Shown piece by piece: positions 1 to 9,976 of a stretch of 55,486 nucleotides of DNA; position 1 is the stretch's first letter, and each line of letters starts with the position of its first letter. The DNA is from Brevundimonas sp. (GTDB taxonomy: Bacteria; Pseudomonadota; Alphaproteobacteria; Caulobacterales; Caulobacteraceae). The notes beneath the pieces are model-generated. The model worked only from the letters and a program-made list of their open reading frames with translations. It ran no database searches and was not told where the DNA came from. A program made the position numbers and the translations under genes. The stretch lies in assembly GCA_004296955.1 (NCBI GenBank), contig SCVB01000067.1, positions 1-55,486 of the forward strand, written 5' to 3'.

Positions 1-23
1 GACCAAGCGTCCTACGGCCCCGC

Positions 24-113
<90 letters not shown>

Positions 114-170
114 CCGGCCCTTGTCCTGAGCCAGCATACTGCGCCACCCTGAAGGCCGGGGGAGACGCCC

Positions 171-1346
171 ATGCGCCACTGTGATGTCGCCGTCATCGGC
201 CAGGGCCTGATGGGCGCCGCGGCCCTCCGCGCCTTGCTGCGCCAGAACGTCGACGCCATCGGCTTCGACCCCCTCGGCCCGGGCGCCGCCCTGGGCTCGT
301 CGCACGGCTCGTGTCGCGTGTTCCGGCGCTTCAATTTCGAGAACCCCAACTATACCGGACTCAGCGACGACGCCCTGGCCGGGTGGGAGCGGCTGGCGTG
401 CGAAAGCGGTCGGGAGATCCTGATCCCATGCCCTGTGCTGGAAGCGGGGCCGAAAGGCTCGGCGATGGTCCTGGCCTCGCGCCGGGCCGCCGTCAGCCGC
501 GGCTTCGACGCGCCTCTGCTTTCCGGCAGCGAGGTGAACGCCCGGTTTCCCGCCTTCCGCCTGCCCGACGACTGGGACGCTGTGGTCCAGGACGGGGCAG
601 CCATCCTGCTGGCCCAGGTCGCGCTGGAGGCCCTGCGGGCGCCGGCCGAGACGGCGGGGCGGATCGTGCCCGAGGCGGTCGTCGCGCTGGAACAGCACCC
701 CGATCATGTCATCGTGCGAACGGCGGGCCAGTCCTTCCGGGCCGACACGGTCATTCTGGCGACCGGACCCTGGATGACCCGGCTCCTGCCGGACCTGGCG
801 CCGCTGCTCGAAGTGACGCGCCAGACCGTCGGCTGGTTCAGACCCGCGCGGCCGGCGACCGTGAGGCCCGGCGCCTTCCCGCTGTTCATCCTCGCCCGCA
901 GCGAGGACGACATCGTCTATGGCTTCCCGGACTTCGAGGGCCGCGGCGTCAAGGCGGCGCCCCACAACCACGGTCCCGCAGCCGACGCCGACGCTTGGGG
1001 ACCCGAGGCGACCGACGTCGAGCTTGGCCCTGTCAGCGAGGCCTTGGCCGAGCTCATCCCCGGCGCCGCCGGTCCGATCGCGGAACGGGACGTCTGCCTC
1101 TACACCAACACCCGGCCGGCCGACCGCCGGCCCGATGCGGGCGACGAGTTCATCCTCGACCGCTGGCCCGGGTCGCGCCTGATCGTGGCCTCGGCCTGCT
1201 CCGGCCACGGCGCCAAATTCGCCCCGGCCATCGGGGACCGTCTGGCCAGGCTCGCGCTGGAGCCCGACTACCTTGCCCAGCCCTTCTTTCGCCTGTCGCG
1301 CTATTCGGCCTTCCCCGACGACGGACCGTTTCAGCCGGCGGAGTAG
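171..1346 (+). CDS. FAD-dependent amine oxidase, monomeric sarcosine oxidase / SolA family
   Basis: 391 aa, the usual length for monomeric sarcosine oxidase and N-methyl-L-tryptophan oxidase. These cytoplasmic flavoenzymes oxidise N-methyl amino acids or cyclic imino acids to an aldehyde or imine plus H2O2. The FAD-binding GQGLMG is at residues 10-15 and the ribose-binding acid at Asp33. The family motif GSSHGSCR lies near 42-49. Cys309 in CLYTNT is the position that carries covalent 8-alpha-cysteinyl FAD in this family, and SGHGAKFAP near the C-terminus is the usual isoalloxazine-contacting loop. The ATG has a GGGGGAGA ribosome site. The 3' end overlaps the convergent aldehyde dehydrogenase gene by 16 bp. 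The exact substrate cannot be read from sequence. Confidence 0.87.
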   Translation: MRHCDVAVIGQGLMGAAALRALLRQNVDAIGFDPLGPGAALGSSHGSCRVFRRFNFENPNYTGLSDDALAGWERLACESGREILIPCPVLEAGPKGSAMVLASRRAAVSRGFDAPLLSGSEVNARFPAFRLPDDWDAVVQDGAAILLAQVALEALRAPAETAGRIVPEAVVALEQHPDHVIVRTAGQSFRADTVILATGPWMTRLLPDLAPLLEVTRQTVGWFRPARPATVRPGAFPLFILARSEDDIVYGFPDFEGRGVKAAPHNHGPAADADAWGPEATDVELGPVSEALAELIPGAAGPIAERDVCLYTNTRPADRRPDAGDEFILDRWPGSRLIVASACSGHGAKFAPAIGDRLARLALEPDYLAQPFFRLSRYSAFPDDGPFQPAE

Positions 1347-2773
1347 CTGGTCTTGGTCTGGGTGAAGAACTCAACCGCCGCGAACCCCTGCTCCCGCGCG
1401 CCGTAGCTCGACGACTTCGAGCCGCCGAACGGGACGTGGTAGTCGACGCCCGCCGTCGGCAGATTGACCATGGTCATCCCCGCCTTCGCCCGCCGCTGGA
1501 AGTCGCGGGCGTGTTTCAGCGAGCTGGTGACGATGCCCGCCGAAAGCCCGAACTCGACCCCGTTGGCGATTTCCAGCGCCTGCTCATAGTCCTTGACGCG
1601 GATGGTCGAGGCGACGGGACCGAAGACCTCCTCATTGTTGATCCGCATGCCGGCCTCGGTGTCGGCGATCAGGGTCGGCTGGACGTACCAGCCGGGCTTC
1701 TCCATCTGCAGACGCTGCCCGCCCGTCACCACGCGGCCGCCCTCGCTGCGCGCCACCGCGATGTAACGGTAGGAGGTCTCCATCTGGTCCTCCGAGACCG
1801 CCGGACCCATCTGGGTCTGCGGGTCGAGGGCGTCGCCGACGCGCAGGGCGGCGACCCGTTCGGCCAGGGCCGCGACGAACCGGTCATGGATCCCGTCCTG
1901 GACGACCAGCCGGCTGGAGGCCGTGCAGCGCTGGCCGGTGGCGAAGAAGGAGCCGTCGAGCGCGATCTGCACCGCCCGGTCGAGGTCGGCGTCATCGAGC
2001 ACGATCAGCGGATTCTTGCCGCCCATCTCGAGCTGGACCCGCGCCTGCCGCTTCACCGCCCCCGCGGCCACGCCGGCGCCGACGCCCTGGGAGCCCGTGA
2101 AGCTCAGGCCGTCGACGTCCGGATGGTCGACCAGGGCCTGACCAACCCGGCCGCGGCCGATGACGAGGTTGAGCACGCCGTTTGGCAGGCCCGCCTCGTG
2201 CAGGATGGCGACCAGGGCCTCGGCCGTCGCGGGTGTCGGGCCGGCGGGCTTCATCACCACCGTATTGCCGAAGGCCAAAGCCGGCGCGGCCTTCCAGGCC
2301 GGGATGGCGACGGGGAAATTCCATGGCGTGATCAGGCCATAGACGCCGACGGCCTGCCGATAGGTCTGAATCTCGACGCCGGGGCGGACGGACGCCAGAT
2401 TCTGGCCGTGGACCCGTAGGGCTTCCCCGGCGAAATACTTCAGCACCCGGCCGGCGCGGACGGTCTCGCCGATTCCCTCGGCCAGGGTCTTGCCCTCCTC
2501 GCGCGACAGCAGCCGCCCCAGCGCCTCGCGCCGCTCCATGACGAGGGTCCCGGCGCGGTCCAGAATATCCGACCGCAGCTCCGGCGAGGCTTCGGACCAG
2601 GCCGGGAAGGCCGCCTTCGCCGCGCCCACAGCCGCATTCACCTCAGCCACGTCGCCGTCGGGGGTGCGGGCGACCACATCGCGCGTGTCCGACGGATTGA
2701 GGCTCTCGCCCGGACGCCCGGCCGCGACCTTCTCGCCGTTGATCCAGTGGCAAAGTTCGATGGTCTCGGTCAT
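1331..2773 (-). CDS. NAD(P)-dependent aldehyde dehydrogenase
   Basis: 480 aa, full length for the ALDH superfamily, which oxidises aldehydes to carboxylic acids with NAD(P). The catalytic set is complete: Asn152 in TPWNFP, Lys175 in MKPAGPT, Glu249 in LEMGGKN and the nucleophile Cys283 in GQRCTA. Overall it resembles alpha-ketoglutaric-semialdehyde and succinate-semialdehyde type enzymes, but I cannot fix the substrate. The ATG at 2773 is preceded by GAGGGA. The open frame continues far upstream antisense to the next gene; that extension is a high-GC shadow. The gene is divergent from the oxoprolinase gene, with about 120 bp between them that presumably holds both promoters, and convergent with the amine oxidase. 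Confidence 0.92.
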   Translation of the reverse strand: MTETIELCHWINGEKVAAGRPGESLNPSDTRDVVARTPDGDVAEVNAAVGAAKAAFPAWSEASPELRSDILDRAGTLVMERREALGRLLSREEGKTLAEGIGETVRAGRVLKYFAGEALRVHGQNLASVRPGVEIQTYRQAVGVYGLITPWNFPVAIPAWKAAPALAFGNTVVMKPAGPTPATAEALVAILHEAGLPNGVLNLVIGRGRVGQALVDHPDVDGLSFTGSQGVGAGVAAGAVKRQARVQLEMGGKNPLIVLDDADLDRAVQIALDGSFFATGQRCTASSRLVVQDGIHDRFVAALAERVAALRVGDALDPQTQMGPAVSEDQMETSYRYIAVARSEGGRVVTGGQRLQMEKPGWYVQPTLIADTEAGMRINNEEVFGPVASTIRVKDYEQALEIANGVEFGLSAGIVTSSLKHARDFQRRAKAGMTMVNLPTAGVDYHVPFGGSKSSSYGAREQGFAAVEFFTQTKTSYSAG

Positions 2774-2896
2774 GGCGCGTCCCTCGTCTGCTAGGGTCGA
2801 TCTAGCAACCGAAGACGGCTCGCGACAGGCCTCCAGGCGAACAGACGCCGCGAAGTCTGCGATAAGCTGACACGAATGAGCGAGTCGGAGCGGATC

Positions 2897-5800
2897 ATGA
2901 GCGCAGCGCAGACCGGAACGGCGGCGGGCTGGCGCTTCTGGATCGACCGGGGCGGCACCTTCACCGATATCGTGGCGAGAGCGCCGGACGGCGCCCTGCA
3001 GACCCGCAAACTGCTGTCGGACAATCCCGAACAGTACGCCGACGCCGCGGTCGAGGGCATCCGGCGGATCCTCGACGCCGGTGACGCCCCCCTGCCCCCC
3101 GGCCTGGTCCACGAGGTTCGCATGGGCACCACCGTGGCGACCAACGCCCTGCTGGAGCGCAAGGGCGAGCCGGTCGTTCTGGCCATCACCCGCGGCTTCG
3201 GCGACGCTCTCAGGATCGGCTGGCAGGCGCGGCCCGAGCTGTTCGCCCGTCACATCGTTCTCAATGACCAACTCTACGACCGGGTTATCGAGGTGGACGA
3301 ACGGGTGCGGGCTGACGGAGCGGTCGACCGGGCGCTGGACGAGGCGAGCGCCCGGGCGGACCTGACGGCGGCGCGGGCCGCGGGATTTCGGGCCGTCGCC
3401 ATCGTGCTGGTGCACGGCTGGCGCTTCACCGCCCATGAGCAGCGGCTGGCCGCGATCGCCCGGGAAATCGGCTTCGAGCAGATTTCCGTCAGCCACGAGG
3501 TCGGCGCCCTGATCAAGCTGATCGGGCGCGGCGACACCACGGTGGCGGACGCCTACCTCTCCCCGATCCTGCGGGCCTATGTCGACCGGGTCGGCGCTGA
3601 CCTCGGTCCGGCGACCCCGCTGCTGTTCATGCAGTCCAGCGGCGGGCTGACCGCGGCCGAGGCGTTCCGCGGCAAGGACGCCATCCTGTCCGGGCCGGCC
3701 GGCGGCGTGGTCGGCATGGCGGAAACGGCGCGGACGGCCGGCTTCGAACGGGTCATCGGCTTCGACATGGGCGGCACCTCGACCGACGTCTCCCATTTCG
3801 CGGGCGACTATGAACGGACCTCCGACGCGGTGGTCGCGGGGGTGCGGCTCAGGGCGCCGATGCTGAGCATCCATACAGTGGCGGCCGGCGGCGGCTCGAT
3901 CTGTCGCTTCGACGGGTCGCGCCTGCGGGTCGGGCCGGAATCGGCCGGCGCCGTGCCGGGACCGGCGGCCTACCGCCGCGGCGGTCCGCTGACGGTCACC
4001 GACTGCAACGTCATGCTGGGCAAGCTGCGGCCGGATCAGTTCCCGGCCGTGTTCGGCCCCGACGGCGACCAGCCGCTGGACGCCGCGGCGGTGACCACGA
4101 AATTCGAGGCGCTGGCCGCTGATGTCGCTCGGGCCACGGGACGGGCGACGACCCCGGAAGCCCTGGCCGAGGGCTTCATCACGATCGCGGTCCAGAACAT
4201 GGCCGAGGCGATCAAGTCGGTGTCGATCCAGCGCGGCTATGACGTCACCCGCTATGTGCTGAACTGTTTCGGCGGCGCGGGCGGACAGCACGCCTGTCTG
4301 GTCGCGGACGCCTTGGGCATGACCCGCGTGATGCTGCACCCGTTCGCGGGCGTGCTCTCGGCATACGGCATGGGGCTGGCCGAGGTGCGGGCCATCCGTC
4401 AGGCGACCGCCGCCGCTCCGCTCGCTGCCGCGGCGGACGCCGATCTGGCCGACCGGGTCGCGGCGCTCGAGGGCCAGGCGCGCGGCGACCTGATCGCCCA
4501 GGGCTTCGCCGGCTCGGCCCTGACGACCCAGGCCCGGGCCGAGATCAAATTCGCCGGCTCGGATACGCCGCTGGTCGTTCCCTTCGGCCCGTCCGACGAG
4601 ATGCGGACGGCGTTCGAGTCCCTCCACCGGCTCCGGTTCGGCTTCTTCGCCGACGACAAGGCCCTGGTGGTCGAGTCGCTGGAAGTCGAGGCGGTCGCCG
4701 CCGCCGACCAGGCGCCGTCGGCGCTCGCGCCAGCGGTAGCGGACGCCGCCCCGGCTGCGCGTCCCGCGGTCCCTGTGCGCATGGCCGGCGCCCGCCATGA
4801 GGCGGTGGTCTACCGGCGCACTGACTTCGGCCCCGGCGCCGCGGTCGACGGGCCGGCGATCATTCTGGAGGACACCGGGACGACGATCGTCGAACCGGGC
4901 TGGCGCGCCTCGGCGGACGCGGCGCTGAACCTGCTCCTCGAACGCGTGAGCCCGCTGCCCGCGCGCACCGCCATCGGCACGGATGTCGACCCGATCATGC
5001 TGGAGGTGTTCAACAGCCGCTTCATGGCCTGCGCCGAACAGATGGGCGAGGCGCTGCGGGCCACGGCCTATTCGGTCAACATCAAGGAGCGGCTCGACTT
5101 CTCCTGCGCGATCTTCGACGCTACCGGCGCCCTGATCGCCAATGCGCCGCACATCCCGGTGCACCTCGGTTCAATGGGTGAGAGCATCCGCACCGTCATC
5201 GCGTCCCGCGGCGAAGGCGCCGACGGGCGCGGGATGAAGCGCGGCGACGTCTATATGCTCAACGCCCCCTACAACGGCGGCACCCATCTGCCGGACATCA
5301 CCGTCATCATGCCCGTCTTCCTTGAGGCGGACGACATCCCCGCCTTCTACGTGGCGGCCCGCGGACACCATGCCGACGTCGGCGGCATCACCCCCGGCTC
5401 GATGCCGCCCTCGTCGCGGACGGTCGAGGAGGAAGGCGTGCTGATCGACGACTTCCTCCTGATCGACGCCGGCCGGCTGCGGGACGCCAAGACCCGCGCC
5501 CTCTTCGCCTCGGGCCGCTATCCGTCGCGCAACATCGACCAGAACATGGCCGACCTGAAGGCCCAGGTCGCCGCCTGCGCCCGCGGCGGGGACGAGTTGG
5601 TGCGGATGGTCGCCGAGTTCGGCCGTCCCGTGGTCGCCGCCTATATGGCCCATGTCCAGGATAACGCCGAGGAGGCGGTGCGACGCGCCGTCGCCTCGCT
5701 GAAGCCCGGGTCGTTCGCGCTGGAGATGGACGACGGGGCGGTCATCCGGGTGCGGATCGACGTGGACGCCGCCGCCCGCAGCGCCGTGGTCGACTTCACC

Positions 5801-6538
5801 GGCACAAGCGGCCAGCGGCCCAATAATTTCAACGCGCCCCTGTCGATCACCCGGGCGGCGACCCTGTATGTCTTCCGCACCCTCGTGGACGACGCCATCC
5901 CGCTGAACGAGGGCTGTCTGAAGCCGATCCGGCTGGTGGTGCCGGAGGGCTCGATGCTCAACCCCCGCTATCCGGCCGCTGTGGTCGCCGGAAACGTCGA
6001 GACCAGCCAGGCCGTGGTCGACTGCCTCTACGGCGCCCTCGGCGTCCTGGCCGCCAGCCAGGGGACGATGAACAATTTCACTTTCGGCGACGAGGCGCGG
6101 CAATACTACGAAACCATCGCCGGCGGCTCGGGCGCGGGGCCGGGCTTCGACGGAACCGCGGCGGTGCAGACCCATATGACCAACAGCCGGCTCACCGACC
6201 CCGAGGTGCTGGAGACGCGGTTCCCGGTCTTGCTCGAGGAATTCTCCATCCGGCGCGGGTCGGGCGGCGACGGAGCCAACCGGGGCGGCGACGGCGCGGT
6301 CCGGCGCGTGCGCTTCCTCGAGCCCCTGACCGCGGCCATCCTGTCCAATCACCGGCGGACCGCGCCCTTCGGCGCCGCGGGCGGACAGAACGGCGCGTTG
6401 GGGATCAACCGGGTCGAGCGGGCCGATGGTTCGGTCGAACAACTGGGCGCGACGGCCGAGGTCGAAATGACCGCAGGCGACGTCTTCGTCATCGAAACGC
6501 CCGGCGGCGGCGGCTTCGGCGCGAAAAGGGCTTCCTGA
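2897..6538 (+). CDS. Fused hydantoinase/5-oxoprolinase (HyuA-HyuB type, OplAH-like)
   Basis: About 1213 aa with both halves in one chain, as in ATP-dependent 5-oxoprolinase; N-methylhydantoinases and acetone carboxylase relatives are usually split. Such enzymes hydrolyse 5-oxo-L-proline to glutamate using ATP. The N-terminal actin-like ATPase part carries DRGGTFTD (residues 17-24), GTTVATNAL and [10 protein letters not shown] (about 288-297). The HyuB part begins near residue 696 ([12 protein letters not shown]) and ends in a Gly-rich tail with TPGGGGFG. Start choice: ATG 2897 has GGAG seven bases upstream; ATG 2876 is in frame but has no ribosome site. It heads a run with DUF969, DUF979 and DUF2891 genes, which favours a cyclic amide such as 5-oxoproline as substrate. 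This is inference. Confidence 0.9.
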   Translation: MSAAQTGTAAGWRFWIDRGGTFTDIVARAPDGALQTRKLLSDNPEQYADAAVEGIRRILDAGDAPLPPGLVHEVRMGTTVATNALLERKGEPVVLAITRGFGDALRIGWQARPELFARHIVLNDQLYDRVIEVDERVRADGAVDRALDEASARADLTAARAAGFRAVAIVLVHGWRFTAHEQRLAAIAREIGFEQISVSHEVGALIKLIGRGDTTVADAYLSPILRAYVDRVGADLGPATPLLFMQSSGGLTAAEAFRGKDAILSGPAGGVVGMAETARTAGFERVIGFDMGGTSTDVSHFAGDYERTSDAVVAGVRLRAPMLSIHTVAAGGGSICRFDGSRLRVGPESAGAVPGPAAYRRGGPLTVTDCNVMLGKLRPDQFPAVFGPDGDQPLDAAAVTTKFEALAADVARATGRATTPEALAEGFITIAVQNMAEAIKSVSIQRGYDVTRYVLNCFGGAGGQHACLVADALGMTRVMLHPFAGVLSAYGMGLAEVRAIRQATAAAPLAAAADADLADRVAALEGQARGDLIAQGFAGSALTTQARAEIKFAGSDTPLVVPFGPSDEMRTAFESLHRLRFGFFADDKALVVESLEVEAVAAADQAPSALAPAVADAAPAARPAVPVRMAGARHEAVVYRRTDFGPGAAVDGPAIILEDTGTTIVEPGWRASADAALNLLLERVSPLPARTAIGTDVDPIMLEVFNSRFMACAEQMGEALRATAYSVNIKERLDFSCAIFDATGALIANAPHIPVHLGSMGESIRTVIASRGEGADGRGMKRGDVYMLNAPYNGGTHLPDITVIMPVFLEADDIPAFYVAARGHHADVGGITPGSMPPSSRTVEEEGVLIDDFLLIDAGRLRDAKTRALFASGRYPSRNIDQNMADLKAQVAACARGGDELVRMVAEFGRPVVAAYMAHVQDNAEEAVRRAVASLKPGSFALEMDDGAVIRVRIDVDAAARSAVVDFTGTSGQRPNNFNAPLSITRAATLYVFRTLVDDAIPLNEGCLKPIRLVVPEGSMLNPRYPAAVVAGNVETSQAVVDCLYGALGVLAASQGTMNNFTFGDEARQYYETIAGGSGAGPGFDGTAAVQTHMTNSRLTDPEVLETRFPVLLEEFSIRRGSGGDGANRGGDGAVRRVRFLEPLTAAILSNHRRTAPFGAAGGQNGALGINRVERADGSVEQLGATAEVEMTAGDVFVIETPGGGGFGAKRAS

Positions 6539-6580
6539 GCCGGACGTTCGGCGCAACCATCGCCGCGAGGGGAGAATCCG

Positions 6581-7306
6581 ATGCTGGTGCTTCTGGGAAT
6601 AGCGGTCGTGGTCGCGGGCTTCGTGGCCCGCATCAATCCGCTGCTGGTCATACTGATCGCCGCCATCGTCACCGGGGTGACGGCGGCCGTGGCGCCCGGC
6701 GTCGATGTCCGGGCGCTGGCGAGGGCGGGCGTGGACACGCTCGCGGCCTTCGGGGACGCCTTCAACGACAACCGCTATTTCCACATCACCTGGCTGGTGT
6801 TGCCGGTGATCGGCCTGCTGGAGCGGGCGGGCCTGCAGGAGCGGGCCCGGATGCTGATCGCCCAGGTCAGGGCGGCCACCGCCGGCCGCCTGCTGCTCAG
6901 CTATCTGCTGGTCCGCCAGATCACATCGGCGCTGGGACTGACCTCGCTGGGCGGCCATCCGCAGATGGTCCGGCCGCTGGTCGCGCCCATGGCCGAGGGC
7001 GCGGCCGAGGTCCAGGCGGGCGGCGACCTGCCCGACAAGATTCGCTTCCGCATCCGCGGCATGTCCGCCGCCACCGACAACATCGGCCTGTTCTTCGGCG
7101 AGGACATCTTCATCGCCATCGGCTCGATCGTGCTGATGGTCGGCTTCCTCGAACAGGCCGGGATCGTCGTCGAGCCGTTGCAGATGTCGGTCTGGGCCAT
7201 CCCCACGGCCGTGGCGGCCTTCGCCGTCCACGGCGCGCGCCTGCTTCTCTTTGACCGGGAGATACGCCGGGACCTGGCCGCCCGCGATGCGGAGGCGGGC
7301 CAATGA
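6581..7306 (+). CDS. DUF969 family membrane protein
   Basis: 241 aa, mostly hydrophobic, with several membrane segments starting at residue 1. It matches the DUF969 family as I remember it, including the soluble stretch with NDNRYFHITW and the SAATDNIGLFFGEDIF region. DUF969 and DUF979 proteins occur as adjacent pairs and are thought to form a two-component transporter; the substrate is not established. A strong AGGGGAGA ribosome site precedes ATG 6581, 42 bp after the oxoprolinase stop. Its stop overlaps the next start (ATGA at 7303-7306), so the two are translationally coupled. Beside a 5-oxoprolinase, uptake of 5-oxoproline or a related lactam is the simplest guess. Confidence 0.85.
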   Translation: MLVLLGIAVVVAGFVARINPLLVILIAAIVTGVTAAVAPGVDVRALARAGVDTLAAFGDAFNDNRYFHITWLVLPVIGLLERAGLQERARMLIAQVRAATAGRLLLSYLLVRQITSALGLTSLGGHPQMVRPLVAPMAEGAAEVQAGGDLPDKIRFRIRGMSAATDNIGLFFGEDIFIAIGSIVLMVGFLEQAGIVVEPLQMSVWAIPTAVAAFAVHGARLLLFDREIRRDLAARDAEAGQ

Positions 7307-8268
7307 TCACGCTTGAGCACGCCTACATCCTCGTCGGCCTGATGTTCCTGGGATTCGCAATCCTGACCCTGCGCGACAGCGATCACCCGACGCGCATCCG
7401 CAGCGCCCTCTTCTGGGGTTTGATCGCGGTCTCGATGCTGTTTGGGTCTTATCTGGGCGGCCTCGGAAACGGTCTCCTGGTACTGGCTCTCGTGGCCCTC
7501 GGCGGCCTGAAGAAACTGGGCGTCGGCCAGCCGTCCACAACGACGCTGGAAGAGCGCCGCGACAGTGCGACCCGACGCCGAAACGCCCTGTTCATCCCCG
7601 CCCTGATCGTGCCCCTGATCGCCGTGGGCGGCACCCTGGCCGCCAAACACACGAGCGCCGGCGCCTGGCTGATCTCATCGACCCAGACGACACTGATCGC
7701 CCTCGGCCTCGGCTGCGTCCTCGCCCTGCTGGCGGCCGTCATCTGGCTGCGACCGCCGGTCATGGCGCCGGTGCAGGAGGGACGACGGCTGATGGACTCC
7801 ATCGGCTGGGCCGCCCTGCTGCCGCAGATGCTGGCCTCTCTGGGGGCGGTCTTCCTCGCCGCCGACGTGGGCGGGGTGGTCGGGGAACTGGTCACCCGGG
7901 CCGTGCCGATGAGTTCGCCCCTGCTGGCCGTCGCTGCCTACTGCCTGGGCATGGCCCTGTTCACCGTGATCATGGGCAACGCCTTCGCCGCATTCCCGGT
8001 GATGACCGCCGCCATCGGCCTGCCGTTCGTGGTCGGCCAGTTCGGCGGCGATCCGGCCATCGTCTGCGCCATCGGCATGCTGGCCGGCTTCTGCGGCACG
8101 CTGATGACGCCGATGGCGGCCAACTTCAATGTGGTGCCGGCCAATCTTCTTGAGCTTCCGGATCGGAACTCAGCCCTGAACGGCGTCATCCGCGCCCAGC
8201 TGCCCACCGCCCTCATCCTGCTCGGCGTCAACATGGCCCTGATGTACGCCCTGGCATTCCGGTTCTGA
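7303..8268 (+). CDS. DUF979 family membrane protein
   Basis: 321 aa integral membrane protein with about nine hydrophobic segments, a charged cytoplasmic stretch around residues 75-100 (EERRDSATRRR), and the conserved GNAFAAFPVMTAAIG and GTLMTPMAANFN segments expected of DUF979. It partners the DUF969 gene through a 4-bp ATGA overlap, implying equimolar synthesis and a complex in the inner membrane. The pair is inferred to transport the substrate of the upstream hydrolase. The next gene begins only 1 bp after the stop, so all four plus-strand genes from 2897 form one transcription unit. Confidence 0.85.
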   Translation: MITLEHAYILVGLMFLGFAILTLRDSDHPTRIRSALFWGLIAVSMLFGSYLGGLGNGLLVLALVALGGLKKLGVGQPSTTTLEERRDSATRRRNALFIPALIVPLIAVGGTLAAKHTSAGAWLISSTQTTLIALGLGCVLALLAAVIWLRPPVMAPVQEGRRLMDSIGWAALLPQMLASLGAVFLAADVGGVVGELVTRAVPMSSPLLAVAAYCLGMALFTVIMGNAFAAFPVMTAAIGLPFVVGQFGGDPAIVCAIGMLAGFCGTLMTPMAANFNVVPANLLELPDRNSALNGVIRAQLPTALILLGVNMALMYALAFRF

Positions 8269-8269
8269 C

Positions 8270-9283
8270 ATGACCCACGTCCTCGACGCGTCCACCGCCT
8301 CCCGTTTCGCCGGCGCCGCCCTCGGCCATGTGACGCGCGAATATCCGAACAAGATGGATCACGTCCTGTCGGGACCGGCGGACGTTCAGGGCCCACGCGC
8401 TGTGCACCCGATCTTCTTTGGCAGTTTCGACTGGCATTCCTGCGTGCATGGCTGGTGGACGCTGTTCACGCTGCTGCGGCTCTATCCGGATATGCCGGAG
8501 GCGGATCGCATCAGCACGCTGGCCGACGAGCTGTTCACCCCGGAAAACATCGCCGCCGAGACGGCCTATCTGGATCGGCCAGGCAGCCGGGGCTTCGAGC
8601 GGCCCTATGGCTGGGCCTGGCTGCTGATGCTGGCGGCCGAACTGGCGCGGCACGACGACGGCCGGCGCGCGCGGACGTTTGCGCCCCTGACCGGGGCCTT
8701 CGCACAGCGATTCCGGGACTTCCTGCCGCTCGCCGCCTATCCGGTCCGCGTCGGGACCCACTACAACACCGCTTTCGCCCTGCGTCTGACGCTGGATTAC
8801 GCCGAGGGGGCCGGTGATGCGGATCTGGCGGATCAGTGCCGCGAGCGGGCGACGCTGTGGCACGCCGCCGACCGCGACTGCCAGGCTTGGGAGCCGTCGC
8901 AGGACGAGTTCCTGTCCCCGGCCCTGATGGAGGCGGCCCTGATGCGGCGCGTGATGGCGCCCGACGCCTTCGCAGACTGGTTCGACGCCTTCCTGCCGCG
9001 GCTTGCCGAGCGCGAGCCCGCCACCCTGTTTCGACCGGCCAGCGTCAGCGACCGCTCCGACGGCAAAATCGCCCATCTCGACGGTCTGAACCTCAGCCGG
9101 GCCTGGTGCTGGCGGGAGATCGCCACAGCCTTGCCGGCAGACGATTCGCGCCGTGCCATCGCGCTGGAGGCCGCCCGAACTCATCTGGACGCCGCCCTTC
9201 CTCATGTCACCGGCGACTATATGGGCGAGCACTGGCTGGCCAGTTTCGCCCTGCTGGCGCTGCTGGCCGATCCCGAACGCTAG
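8270..9283 (+). CDS. DUF2891 family protein
   Basis: 337 aa, soluble, no signal peptide. The N-terminal FFGSFDWHSCVHGWW (about residues 46-60) is the hallmark of DUF2891, and its conserved His, Trp and Asp residues, together with GTHYNTAFALRL and YMGEHWLASFALL further on, suggest an alpha/alpha-barrel catalytic pocket. No activity is known to me for the family. As the last gene of the oxoprolinase/DUF969/DUF979 unit it may act on the same substrate class. The stop TAG at 9281-9283 interlocks with the stop of the convergent DUF486 gene (CTAG), so there is no room for a terminator between them. Confidence 0.85.
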   Translation: MTHVLDASTASRFAGAALGHVTREYPNKMDHVLSGPADVQGPRAVHPIFFGSFDWHSCVHGWWTLFTLLRLYPDMPEADRISTLADELFTPENIAAETAYLDRPGSRGFERPYGWAWLLMLAAELARHDDGRRARTFAPLTGAFAQRFRDFLPLAAYPVRVGTHYNTAFALRLTLDYAEGAGDADLADQCRERATLWHAADRDCQAWEPSQDEFLSPALMEAALMRRVMAPDAFADWFDAFLPRLAEREPATLFRPASVSDRSDGKIAHLDGLNLSRAWCWREIATALPADDSRRAIALEAARTHLDAALPHVTGDYMGEHWLASFALLALLADPER

Positions 9284-9633
9284 AGCGGACCGCGGAACAC
9301 GAACCATGCCCCGGCGACGATCAGGGCGAAGCCGACCGCATGGTTCATGGTCAGCTTCTCCCCCAGGAAGGTGACCGAGAAGACGGCGAAGACGATCAGG
9401 GTGATGACCTCCTGCATCGTCTTCAGCTCGGCCGCGGAATAGACCTGATGGCCGATCCTGTTGGCCGGGACCGCGAGACAATATTCGAAGAAGGCGATCC
9501 CCCAGGCCACGATGACGACCAGCCACAGGGGCTTCGAGCCGAATTTCAGATGGCCGTACCAGGCCAGGGTCATGAAGACGTTCGACGCCGTCAGCAGCAG
9601 GATTGGCGCGATCTGGGCGAAGGAAACCGGCAT
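9280..9633 (-). CDS. DUF486 / DMT-type small membrane protein
   Basis: 117 aa with four predicted membrane helices, similar to the DUF486 (COG3169) family related to small drug/metabolite transporters. Typical features are the N-terminal PILLLTASNVFMTLAWYGHL, WGIAFFEYCLAVPANRIG and the final AGAWFVFRG. The function is unknown. ATG 9633 was chosen because family members begin about ten residues before the first helix; the open frame continues 13 codons upstream without similarity. The ribosome site is weak (AGG). It is convergent with the DUF2891 gene and shares stop-codon bases with it. Confidence 0.85.
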   Translation of the reverse strand: MPVSFAQIAPILLLTASNVFMTLAWYGHLKFGSKPLWLVVIVAWGIAFFEYCLAVPANRIGHQVYSAAELKTMQEVITLIVFAVFSVTFLGEKLTMNHAVGFALIVAGAWFVFRGPL

Positions 9634-9694
9634 GGGGAACCTGTCTTGACGTCCTGCGCCATGCGCCAGCATAAGGGCCGCCCGTCAAGCGGCG

Positions 9695-9770
9695 GCCGGC
9701 TTAGCTCAGTTGGTAGAGCGCCAGTTTTGTAAACTGGATGTCGCGGGTTCGATTCCTGCAGCCGGCACCA
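9695..9770 (+). tRNA. tRNA-Thr (anticodon TGT)
   Basis: A standard 76-nt cloverleaf. Acceptor GCCGGCT (9695-9701) pairs with AGCCGGC (9760-9766), followed by discriminator A and encoded CCA. The D-loop is TTAGCTCAGTTGGTAGAGC. Anticodon stem CCAGT/ACTGG (9721-9725, 9733-9737) holds a loop with TGT at 9728-9730, for threonine ACA codons. The T-arm contains GGTTCGATTCC. Confidence 0.97.
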
Positions 9771-9778
9771 GCATCCGC

Positions 9779-9976
9779 TCAGAAGATCAGCCCGCTCCGC
9801 GCCTCGTGCAGGCGGGCGAAATGGCCGGCCGCGTCCGAACCGAAAAGCACAGGATCGGCGGAATGGACGTCCTCGATAACGGCCAGGATGGCGTCGAGGG
9901 AATCCCGGCGGCTCGGCTGCCCGCCCTCGGCGATGCGATCCAGAAGGGCCAGAAGATTCTCGCGCCGCTCAAGCGC
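9779..9976 (-). pseudogene. In-frame continuation of the gene behind feoB, cut off by an amber codon
   Basis: Directly after the TAG at 9977-9979 the same reading frame stays open for 65 codons to a TGA at 9779-9781. The translation looks like real protein: it starts ALERRENLLALLDRIAEGG, continues with a helix like DSLDAILAVIEDVHSADP and ends ARLHEARSGLIF. Third codon positions are mainly G or C, as in the flanking genes. No ATG, GTG or TTG near the beginning would allow independent translation. The likeliest reading is the C-terminal part of one roughly 175-aa protein interrupted by a nonsense change (for example AAG to TAG). Programmed readthrough or a sequence error are alternatives. Confidence 0.5.

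Noticed and set aside
2774-5164. Long upstream extension of the aldehyde dehydrogenase frame
   Set aside because: It is antisense to the oxoprolinase gene, low in complexity and rich in Arg/Gly; ALDH similarity begins at the ATG at 2773.
5171-7303. 710-aa minus-strand open frame
   Set aside because: Antisense shadow of the oxoprolinase and DUF969 genes; composition is Gly/Arg/His/Asp-rich without any domain.
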